Assembly (NCBI GenBank): GCA_003560215.1
Contig: PWIY01000212.1
Span: 1 to 7,051 of the forward strand
Reading direction: 5' to 3'
Length of the DNA: 7,051 nt
Source: Bacteroidales bacterium
Lineage (GTDB): Bacteria > Bacteroidota > Bacteroidia > Bacteroidales > UBA7960
In this document: one piece after another, positions 1 through 5,932 of the stretch
Position numbering within the stretch: position 1 is the first letter of the stretch
Layout of the letters: the number at the start of each line of letters is the position of its first letter
The notes under the pieces: model-generated
Database searches by the model: none
Told to the model about the DNA's origin: nothing
What the model saw: the letters and a program-made list of their open reading frames with translations, nothing else
Position numbers and translations under genes: made by a program

Positions 1-340
1 CCAGGATGCCTTCGCGCATATTCAGGGTGGTAATGAACCCGAGCACTTCGACCTTTGAAAGACTGAACCACGAGTTGTCACCAATTTTGAATGTAAGGTA
101 CAACCAGTTGGGCCAGTTTACCAGGTCTTCATTCTCAATGACACGGTCTTTTATTTTGGACTTCATCCGGTTATAGCCACCGGCAAGGTAGGTTCCCGGG
201 TAATTATAGTCATTGTCCTTTTCCATTTCCAGGGCGCCCCGGGTGACAAAATAGCCATTACCCAGAGCACACAAGGCTTCCTGCAATGGATGAGATTTTT
301 CTTCCCACTTTTCGTATTCAATCATCCAGTTCTTATCCAT
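1..340 (-). CDS. Glycoside hydrolase family 65 protein (trehalose/kojibiose-phosphorylase type), N-terminal part
   Basis: Only the first 113 codons are in the window; the gene runs off the left edge. Translation from the ATG at 340 begins MDKNWMIEYEKWEEK and contains the GH65 N-terminal signature ALGNGYFVTRGA (about residues 25-36), then YPGTYLAGGYNR and IENEDLVNWPNWLYLTF. This beta-sandwich domain precedes the catalytic (alpha/alpha)6 barrel, which is not visible, so the catalytic Glu and the phosphate-binding residues that separate phosphorylases from hydrolases cannot be checked. Family members act on trehalose, maltose, kojibiose or nigerose, usually by phosphorolysis to beta-glucose-1-phosphate and glucose; no signal peptide is seen, so it is probably cytoplasmic. 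It starts 20 bp after the stop of the HAD fusion gene, with a weak AAAGAG upstream of the start, so the two are almost certainly co-transcribed. The beta-phosphoglucomutase-like domain next door supports a phosphorylase. Trehalose as substrate is inferred from the neighbours. Confidence 0.9.
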   Translation of the reverse strand, partial: MDKNWMIEYEKWEEKSHPLQEALCALGNGYFVTRGALEMEKDNDYNYPGTYLAGGYNRMKSKIKDRVIENEDLVNWPNWLYLTFKIGDNSWFSLSKVEVLGFITTLNMREGIL

Positions 341-360
341 AACACAAACTCTTTAATTCT

Positions 361-1887
361 TTATTGATCCAGAAATACCTCAAACAGGCGGCGGACCTGA
401 TATACATCTTTCAGGCTGTACTTTGCTGCAGTCTTTTGTCCGCGATTCTCCACCAGGATTCCGATCCCCTTTCCCTGCAATGCCCTGAAGGCATCCTCAT
501 CTGTTACATCATCACCGATAAAAACAGGAATCACATCCTCTTTCTGATCCAATCCGAGGGCTTCCATGATCCACAACACAGCTTTCCCTTTGTGCCAGTC
601 AATATCGGGTTTAAGCTCCAGCACCATTTTGCCCTCTCCCCTTTTCAACCCGTCAAACTGATCCAGCATCTTATCCGCCACTTCAAACACATACGGAACA
701 GCACTTTCCCGGGCATTCCGGTAATGAATCGCAATGGCATAGCGCTTCCGGTCGATCTGCACACCCTCTGCCTTATCTGCAAACAATTTGTGAAGTTCTT
801 TTTCAACCTGATCCAGCAGTTCCACTATTTCGCCTGCTTTTTCATGTTCCTTATAAAGATCGTCAGGTCCGGAAATCACAAAGCCGTGGCTGCCTGAATA
901 AATGATGTCTTCCAGCTGAATGAAGTTTTTAACATCGTCCAGGTCCCGACCTGTAACCACAGCGACGGTATTGCGGGCAGCAAGACGTCTGAGTGTATCC
1001 TTCATTTCATCAGATATTACAGCATCTTCCGGCCGCTGTACAATGGGGGTGAGTGTTCCGTCATAATCGAGAAAAAAAGCCGGGGTTTTCCCCGCAACTT
1101 CATCAAAAAAACGGCCATCTTCCTCAAAAACCATTGGTTTTGAGGACTGAAAGAATGATTGGATGCCATCATCAGTCAGGGAAAAACCCTCAAAGTCCTT
1201 GATGGCCATATCGGCTCCATGATCAAGCAACTCCTCCTCGTTGCCAAAGCGGGCCACCCCGACCACCAGGCCAAAAAAGCCTCCTGCACCTGCCTGCACA
1301 CCCGATATGGCATCCTCAAAAACCACGCTTTTTGTAGGGCAGGCCTTCAGTTCAAGGGCCGCTTCAACGAAAATATCGGGATTGGGTTTCCCCTGAAGGC
1401 CTCTTTCTTCCGAAACTTTTCCGTCCACCCTGACATCAAACAACTGGTCGATCCCTGCTTTTTCAATGATCATTTTGCAGTTTTTGCTGGAAGAAACAAT
1501 GGCGGTTTTGTAGCCTTCTTTCCGCCATTGACTGATTTTTTTCACCACATCCTGATAGATCTCCACGCCCTCTTCTTTTACGATCTTATTGAAGAGATCA
1601 TTCTTTTTATTGCCCAGCGCGCAAATCGTTTCGTTTCCGGGCGGATCGTCCAGTTTACCAAAAGGCAGGCTGATGTCTCTTGAAGCCAGAAAGCTCTTCA
1701 CCCCCTCATAACGCGGCTTGCCATCAATATACCGGGAGTAATCTTCAGGCCCGACAGGATCCTGTCCTTCAAGGGATTCAAAAAATTGATTAAACAGTTC
1801 TTCCCAGGCTTTTTTATGCGTGGAACGGGTTTGGGTGATAACCCCGTCGAGATCAAAAATTAGCGCATCTATATATGTTTTATTCAT
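361..1887 (-). CDS. Bifunctional HAD protein: beta-phosphoglucomutase-like domain fused to trehalose-6-phosphate phosphatase
   Basis: A 508-residue fusion of two HAD-superfamily enzymes. Domain 1 (about residues 6-235) has FDLDGVITQ with nucleophile D12 and acid/base D14, a helical cap with DGKPRYEGV (55-63), motif II VSSS (131-134), Lys in GKPNPD (K167) and the acidic motif FEDAISGVQAG with E191/D192. This is the beta-phosphoglucomutase pattern (beta-G1P to glucose-6-phosphate), of the kind found beside GH65 genes. Domain 2 (about 268-507) is OtsB-like: FLDYDGTLTP (D274, D276), VTGR (311-314), GSHG (332-335), HKGKAV (432-437) and GDDVTDEDAF (458-467), predicting hydrolysis of trehalose-6-phosphate to trehalose. 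Both active sites look complete. The protein is probably cytoplasmic. It precedes the GH65 gene by 20 bp, placing T6P dephosphorylation, disaccharide phosphorolysis and G1P isomerisation in one operon. The ATG at 1887 is chosen because the first strand and D12 follow at the usual distance. Substrate specificity of domain 1 is inferred; a phosphatase role is possible. Confidence 0.92.
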   Translation of the reverse strand: MNKTYIDALIFDLDGVITQTRSTHKKAWEELFNQFFESLEGQDPVGPEDYSRYIDGKPRYEGVKSFLASRDISLPFGKLDDPPGNETICALGNKKNDLFNKIVKEEGVEIYQDVVKKISQWRKEGYKTAIVSSSKNCKMIIEKAGIDQLFDVRVDGKVSEERGLQGKPNPDIFVEAALELKACPTKSVVFEDAISGVQAGAGGFFGLVVGVARFGNEEELLDHGADMAIKDFEGFSLTDDGIQSFFQSSKPMVFEEDGRFFDEVAGKTPAFFLDYDGTLTPIVQRPEDAVISDEMKDTLRRLAARNTVAVVTGRDLDDVKNFIQLEDIIYSGSHGFVISGPDDLYKEHEKAGEIVELLDQVEKELHKLFADKAEGVQIDRKRYAIAIHYRNARESAVPYVFEVADKMLDQFDGLKRGEGKMVLELKPDIDWHKGKAVLWIMEALGLDQKEDVIPVFIGDDVTDEDAFRALQGKGIGILVENRGQKTAAKYSLKDVYQVRRLFEVFLDQ

Positions 1888-2038
1888 ATGTTATAAATTT
1901 TTACACCCCAAAATATATGTTTACTGCAGCAGAATTATCATGCATTCCAGCTGGCCCCAAAAAGTTACACATCCCCGAAATACATACCCCCTGCCGCAAA
2001 ATTGAACCTAAATATAATCATTTTATATGAAAAACCTC

Positions 2039-2066
2039 CGCAGGGCATCCGAAAGCCATGCCCGCG
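2039..2066 (-). terminator. Hairpin with short U-tract, possible terminator or leader attenuator
   Basis: On the minus strand the arms CGCGGGCAT and ATGCCC-T-GCG form a 9-bp stem (one bulged T) around the loop GGCTTTCGG; the plus-strand core is GGGCAT at 2043-2048 and ATGCCC at 2058-2063. It is followed by GAGGTTTTTC. The U-run starts four bases after the stem, which is further than ideal. It could end read-through transcription from the trehalose synthase gene, or be a leader structure of the HAD/GH65 operon, whose ATG is about 150 bp downstream. The pairing is visible; the function is inferred. Confidence 0.35.
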
Positions 2067-2111
2067 ACTCCAACCCGGGGCTAAAAAATCTTCAGATTGT
2101 TTACAGCGCGA

Positions 2112-2305
2112 GACAAGCCACCTTTACAGGGCCGGGGCGGAGCTGAAAGTCAGGTCATCAGGAGCTGTGCAGCACAAATACGGGCAACACTTAAAAGGCC
2201 GGGGCGGAAATGCCAGTCACCTTCAAATGGCCGGACTGGCGTAAGGAAACAGGTCATCAGGCGTTTGCAGCACGAATGCCGGTCACCCTCAAAGGGCCAG
2301 TCCTG
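2112..2305. repeat. Four diverged copies of a 32-nt intergenic repeat with an associated 12-bp word
   Basis: Copies lie at 2112-2140 (29 nt, most diverged), 2176-2207, 2208-2239 and 2274-2305. The second and third are directly adjacent. The last two agree at 24 of 32 positions, sharing AATGCC, GTCACC and TCAAA. The first and second share GGCCGGGGCGGA at the end. The perfect word CAGGTCATCAGG occurs at 2151-2162 and 2250-2261, each followed by a variable base run ending in TGCAGCAC and then directly by a 32-nt copy, giving a 99-bp higher-order period. The copy at 2208-2239 contains the inverted repeat GCCAGTC/GACTGGC (2212-2218 and 2234-2240). Divergence among copies argues against CRISPR. The role is unknown; a degenerate dispersed intergenic repeat is the simplest reading. 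Confidence 0.6.
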
Positions 2306-2310
2306 AGCAG

Positions 2311-2339
2311 AAAAGAAAAAATAAGATCAATCCTGATCT
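2311..2339 (-). terminator. Possible terminator overlapping the stop codon of the trehalose synthase fusion gene
   Basis: On the minus strand AGATCA (2339-2334) and TGATCT (2329-2324) form a perfect 6-bp stem with a GGAT tetraloop, followed at once by TATTTTTTCTTTT. The TGA stop (2329-2327) sits inside the 3' arm. The U-tract is good, but the stem is short and only a third G/C, so termination may be weak. The ribosome finishing translation would cover this hairpin, which also weakens the case. Confidence 0.35.
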
Positions 2340-5300
2340 CCGGTCCCTTCCGGAAGGTCCTGTCTGATCTTCTGTAAAACTTTCAGCGGGATCACCATAC
2401 ATTCAGGATCTTCCCGCATGAAGACCTTGAGTTCCTGAACGGCCTTTTCATACATGTAAACATTCAGCAGGTTCCGGAGCTGTTGGCCGTCATCCGGAAT
2501 GATGTTGCCGGTATGGGCCGTATCCGTATAAGCGGCAAGGAACTTTTCAGCCACCCGGTTGTACCATTGCTCCAGAACCTCCAATGGCTGATGACCTTCT
2601 GAGGGAACAAACTCCATTCTTGAAAAGTAACCCTTGTAGATGGAAAAGTGGAAAGAACTAAGCAATGAGGCCACATCCTTAACGGGGCTGTGTTTAATCC
2701 GGCGCACACTCCATTCACGCTCCAGTTCACCTTCAAAATTGATGAACTTGAAATCCTTGCCCGTAAACAGCACCTTATCAAGCTTATAATTTCCATGTAC
2801 ACGGATTTTCATGCCGTCAATTTTTCCGTTTTCAAGTACGGAGCGGGTGGCCGACAAAAAGATTTCTTCTGAATCAAGTATTTGCTTTAGCAGATCATGA
2901 TATTTTTCAGGTATATCTGCCGCTGACCTGATTTCATTGAAGGTTCTGCGGGTGAAGGTCCTCAATGACTGGTACAGCGACTTCTGATAAAGCAATGAAA
3001 ACTTCTCCGGACGGAACTGAAAGTCATCTTTGAGGGAGGCAAGTGCCAGATGCATTTCGGCCGTTCGCTGCCCGAGCAACGAAATCATTTCCAGGTAGAA
3101 AGGATCGATGAATTCATCGGGCAATACTTCACCTGAGCCGGTAACCGGACTGTATTTTTCCCTTTCCGAAAGCAGTTTGTCAAAAAAGCCCTCGATGGAA
3201 GTCTGGGTCATATCCCACGCGGTCTCCACATTGGGGATGAGCTCCATAAGTAATCCCACAGAGGTGTTTTCCATTTCGGGGCTCTTGTATTCAAGCCTTC
3301 CGAGATAGGAAGGAATGTGGGTGAAGCTGGTATGGCGGGTCAGGTTCTTCATGATCTCCACTTCAGGGTTTTCACCCTCCTGCGGACTGCGGTAAATCTT
3401 CAGAAAGAAACTGTCTCCGTATACGATGGATGAGTTGGTATGCTTGGAAGTAATCAGATGGGGTGTGAGACCGCCACCTTCGGCAAGCAACTTCTTCAGG
3501 CGGCTGCCCGACTTACCCTTGATGACCCCGTTGAAACCTTTGAGCTGTGAACGTCTGCGCAAAAGATCAAACAAAACATCGTGCAGTTTTTTGTCGACCG
3601 CACCATCATAAATAAAGCCCTCTGTTCCGTCAATCACCAGCGGGGAGATCACCGAGTCAGGATAATGTGCCCTGATTCTGCTGGCGTGGTTGTTGAGCGC
3701 AAGTGACACAGGCATCAGGTAAATATCATTGGCAGCTTCAATCAGATCCAGCCGGACAATGAACAACCAGGGTGAACCCGGACCGTTCTGCACACGGATC
3801 GCATCTAGCACTTCAATGTGCCGAAGTTTTCTGCTGTCTCCGCGGAACCACTTAATCTGGACAAGATAGTCATACAGGCTGTTCTTCACCGTATTACGGA
3901 GTTCTTCTGTCATCTGGTCCCAGTCTTTCTGACTGAAATCCTGTCGTTGCTTTTCACGGGCAATTTTCGGGAACAATTTTTTGCCGGGAGGCCTTAACTC
4001 AAACCAGAAGTAATTCTTGAACTGCATGGAAAAAGACCAGGGCTCATCAGATATCACAGGAAATTCATTGCGACTGAAAACCTCTACCGGGGTGTTTCCG
4101 GCAAAATCGGATAGATCCAGTTCCACATGCTGAGAGTAGCGCGACAGATTTACCACAACCAGTATGGTTTCCTCTTCGAAGGAACGGATAAATGCCAGTA
4201 TTTTCGGATTGCTGGTGTTGACAAACTCCAGGGAACCCCGGCCAAAAGCCTTATACTGACGCCTTTTTGCGAGAACCCTTCTTTTCCACCACAGGAAAGA
4301 GGACGGGTTTTTCTCCTGGTTCTCCACATTGACAGAAGTATAATGATAATGGGGATCAATGACCAGTGGCAGAAAAAGCTGCTGGGGATCCGCATTGGAA
4401 AACCCGGCGTTTTTATCGGGTGACCACTGCATGGGTGTCCGGACACCGTCCCTGTCGCCCAGGTAGTAGTTATCCCCCATCCCGATCTCATCCCCGTAGT
4501 AAATTACAGGGGTTCCGGGCAACGACAACAGCAGCATATTCAGCAACTCGATGGTTCTCGTATCGCCGCCAAGTAAAGGAAACAGTCGCCTGCGAATACC
4601 CACATTGACCCTTTTTCGCGGATCATCTGCAAATGCCCTGTACATGTAATCCCGTTCTTCATCGGTTACCATTTCAAGGGTCAGCTCATCGTGATTGCGC
4701 AAAAAAGTGGCCCACTGACAATTATCCGGGATATCCGGAGTTTGTTCCAGGATGTCCACCACCGGGAAACGGTCTTCCATCCTCAGGGCCATAAACAACC
4801 GGGGCATTACCGGAAAGTGAAAGGCCATATGGCATTCATCGCCGTCGCCGAAATATTCACAGGCATCATTGGGCCACTGGTTGGCCTCGGCCAGCAACAA
4901 ACGGTCATCATACCGGTCATCCACATATTTGCGAAGTTTTTTCAGGTAAGCATGGGTTTCGGGGAGGTTTTCGCAATTGGTTCCCTCAGCTTCGAAAAGA
5001 TAGGGAACAGCATCCAGCCTGAAACCATCAACCCCTATCTGAAACCAGAAATCCAGTACCTTGAAGATCTCCTGCTGTACCCGTGGGCTTTCAAAATTCA
5101 GGTCGGGCTGATGCGAATAAAACCGGTGCCAGTAATATGCCCCTGCCACATGATCATAGGTCCAGTTTGACACCTCGAAGTCCTGAAAGATAATACGGGC
5201 GTCAGCATATTTTCCGGGATCATCGCTCCACACATAAAAATCGCGTGCCACACTCCCCGGCCTGGCTTTTCTGGCACGCTGAAACCATTTATGTTCGGAT

Positions 5301-5626
5301 GAAGTATGGTTCAGCACCAGTTCTGTAATTATGCGCAGTCCACGTTGATGCGCTTCTTTTACAAAGCGCTTGAAATCAGCCAGGGTTCCGTAGTCAGGAT
5401 GAATGGCGGTAAAGTCTGCAATGTCATATCCCCCGTCACGCAAAGGAGAAGGGTAAAAAGGCAGCAGCCAGATGGTATTGACCCCGAGGTTTTTGATATA
5501 ATCCAGCTTCCTGACCAGCCCTTTGAAGTCACCTATACCGTCCCCGTCGCTGTCATAAAATGACCGGACGTGCAACTGGTAAATGATTGCATCTTTATAC
5601 CACAATGGCTCTTTTTTAACTGTCAT
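2327..5626 (-). CDS. treS: Trehalose synthase (maltose alpha-D-glucosyltransferase) fused to a maltokinase-like domain with altered active site
   Basis: From the ATG at 5626 the product has 1099 residues, the usual size of TreS-maltokinase fusions. Residues about 5-545 are a GH13 trehalose synthase (maltose to trehalose interconversion, cytoplasmic): PLWYKDAIIYQLHVRSFYD near the start, ELVLNHTS (N106, H107), GFRLDAVPYL with nucleophile D205, LLLAEANQWP with acid/base E247, and FLRNHDELTL with transition-state Asp D313, so this half looks active. Residues about 580-1090 match maltokinase (Mak/Pep2): an N-cap region with IKWFRGDSRKLR, then YGDSFFLKIYR with ATP-site K743, NPEVEI, and a kinase C-lobe. 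In that C-lobe the expected HGDxHLGQ reads HGNYKLDK (H944-K951) and the expected DFEGE reads NFEGE (N963-E967). The catalytic Asp and likely metal ligands are thus replaced and phosphorylation of maltose is doubtful. The start at 5626 is preferred because family members begin a few residues before PLWYKDA. An in-frame ATG at 5695 would add 23 mostly hydrophobic residues with no family match. No GlgE gene lies nearby. Confidence 0.93.
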   Translation of the reverse strand: MTVKKEPLWYKDAIIYQLHVRSFYDSDGDGIGDFKGLVRKLDYIKNLGVNTIWLLPFYPSPLRDGGYDIADFTAIHPDYGTLADFKRFVKEAHQRGLRIITELVLNHTSSEHKWFQRARKARPGSVARDFYVWSDDPGKYADARIIFQDFEVSNWTYDHVAGAYYWHRFYSHQPDLNFESPRVQQEIFKVLDFWFQIGVDGFRLDAVPYLFEAEGTNCENLPETHAYLKKLRKYVDDRYDDRLLLAEANQWPNDACEYFGDGDECHMAFHFPVMPRLFMALRMEDRFPVVDILEQTPDIPDNCQWATFLRNHDELTLEMVTDEERDYMYRAFADDPRKRVNVGIRRRLFPLLGGDTRTIELLNMLLLSLPGTPVIYYGDEIGMGDNYYLGDRDGVRTPMQWSPDKNAGFSNADPQQLFLPLVIDPHYHYTSVNVENQEKNPSSFLWWKRRVLAKRRQYKAFGRGSLEFVNTSNPKILAFIRSFEEETILVVVNLSRYSQHVELDLSDFAGNTPVEVFSRNEFPVISDEPWSFSMQFKNYFWFELRPPGKKLFPKIAREKQRQDFSQKDWDQMTEELRNTVKNSLYDYLVQIKWFRGDSRKLRHIEVLDAIRVQNGPGSPWLFIVRLDLIEAANDIYLMPVSLALNNHASRIRAHYPDSVISPLVIDGTEGFIYDGAVDKKLHDVLFDLLRRRSQLKGFNGVIKGKSGSRLKKLLAEGGGLTPHLITSKHTNSSIVYGDSFFLKIYRSPQEGENPEVEIMKNLTRHTSFTHIPSYLGRLEYKSPEMENTSVGLLMELIPNVETAWDMTQTSIEGFFDKLLSEREKYSPVTGSGEVLPDEFIDPFYLEMISLLGQRTAEMHLALASLKDDFQFRPEKFSLLYQKSLYQSLRTFTRRTFNEIRSAADIPEKYHDLLKQILDSEEIFLSATRSVLENGKIDGMKIRVHGNYKLDKVLFTGKDFKFINFEGELEREWSVRRIKHSPVKDVASLLSSFHFSIYKGYFSRMEFVPSEGHQPLEVLEQWYNRVAEKFLAAYTDTAHTGNIIPDDGQQLRNLLNVYMYEKAVQELKVFMREDPECMVIPLKVLQKIRQDLPEGTGDQD

Positions 5627-5726
5627 AAACAATACGGATAATGTGAAAAAAAGGTTGACTATAGCGGCATACAGGCCTGATATTCCGCTGATCATGAAAA
5701 CAATGCCCTGACATTGCTGACTCCTG

Positions 5727-5734
5727 CAAAGTTA
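5727..5734 (-). promoter_or_regulatory. Candidate Bacteroidota -7 promoter box for treS
   Basis: The minus strand reads TAACTTTG, an exact match to the TAnnTTTG -7 element of the Bacteroidota primary sigma factor. A transcript would start near 5720, giving a leader of about 95 nt before the ATG at 5626. No convincing TTTG -33 element is seen 17-23 bp upstream, so this rests on one 8-bp motif in a sensible place. Confidence 0.45.
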
Positions 5735-5787
5735 AAAAACTTCTGCTGCATTTAACCTGTCCGCATCAGGAAAGAAATATGGCCTTA

Positions 5788-5861
5788 CAGGTCAGAACCA
5801 GGCCCCGGTAAAAAGTGTTGGAGGCAGATCCCGGCATACCCTCCGGAAGCAGGTCAGAACC
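5788..5861. repeat. Direct 12-bp repeat CAGGTCAGAACC, two copies 62 bp apart
   Basis: Perfect copies lie at 5788-5799 and 5850-5861, both between the upstream terminator and the treS promoter box. The second is followed by GGTCAGCATGG, a partial echo of the same word. The leading CAGGTCA is shared with the CAGGTCATCAGG words at 2151 and 2250 in the other gap. They could be operator half-sites or debris of the same intergenic repeat; the sequence does not decide. Confidence 0.4.
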
Positions 5862-5876
5862 GGTCAGCATGGCAGC

Positions 5877-5910
5877 AAAAAAAAGGGCCCACCCGGAGGC
5901 AGCCCCTTTT
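5877..5910 (-). terminator. Rho-independent terminator after the outer-membrane protein gene
   Basis: On the minus strand AAAAGGG (5910-5904) pairs with CCCTTTT (5887-5881), with further C-G pairing possible inside after one mismatch. The stem runs straight into four more T residues (5880-5877), giving an eight-T run. It begins 22 bp after the stop codon at 5933. The plus strand lacks a T-tract beyond the stem, so it acts for the minus-strand gene only. Confidence 0.8.
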
Positions 5911-5932
5911 CCATCCACCAAAACCAACCCAA

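Larger units (their letters stand above)
1888..2326. other. 439-bp intergenic region between the trehalose synthase fusion and the HAD/GH65 operon
   Basis: No credible gene is seen on either strand. Reading in the direction of transcription, it holds a T-rich run just after the trehalose synthase stop, a block of four diverged 32-nt repeats (about 2112-2305), a bulged 9-bp hairpin (2039-2066), and an AT-rich leader before the ATG at 1887. The leader has two 7-of-8 matches to the Bacteroidota -7 box TAnnTTTG, at 1960-1967 (TAACTTTT) and 1910-1917 (TATATTTT), but neither has a clear TTTG at the -33 position. The octamer CCCCAAAA (plus strand) occurs twice, at 1906-1913 and 1955-1962. A promoter for the HAD/GH65 operon is likely here, but I cannot place it with confidence. 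Confidence 0.6.
5627..5932. other. Intergenic region between the outer-membrane protein gene and treS
   Basis: This 306-bp gap holds, in transcription order, the terminator of the outer-membrane protein gene (5877-5910), two copies of the 12-bp word CAGGTCAGAACC, and a promoter-like box at 5727-5734. No independent gene is seen. The reading frame from 5695 to 5627 is open and in frame with treS but has no conserved content. Confidence 0.6.

Noticed and set aside
364..897. Long open frame on the plus strand
   Set aside because: It lies entirely opposite the OtsB-like domain of the HAD fusion and its translation shows no family pattern.
1159..1683. Long open frame on the plus strand
   Set aside because: It is antisense to the beta-phosphoglucomutase-like domain, whose motifs are clear on the minus strand.
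2112..2305. CRISPR array
   Set aside because: Copies are diverged (24 of 32 identical in the best pair noted), two are directly adjacent without a spacer, and no cas gene is present.
2002..2306. Two overlapping short open frames in the intergenic gap
   Set aside because: They run through the diverged 32-nt repeats, have low-complexity Gly/Arg/Ser-rich translations and no start context or family match.
2327..2886. treS-maltokinase as a frameshifted or decayed gene
   Set aside because: The frame is intact to a normal C-terminus with flanking maltokinase motifs preserved; only specific catalytic residues are changed.
4691..5170. Open frame of 159 codons on the plus strand
   Set aside because: It is antisense to the TreS catalytic core, where all GH13 motifs are intact; no recognisable content of its own.
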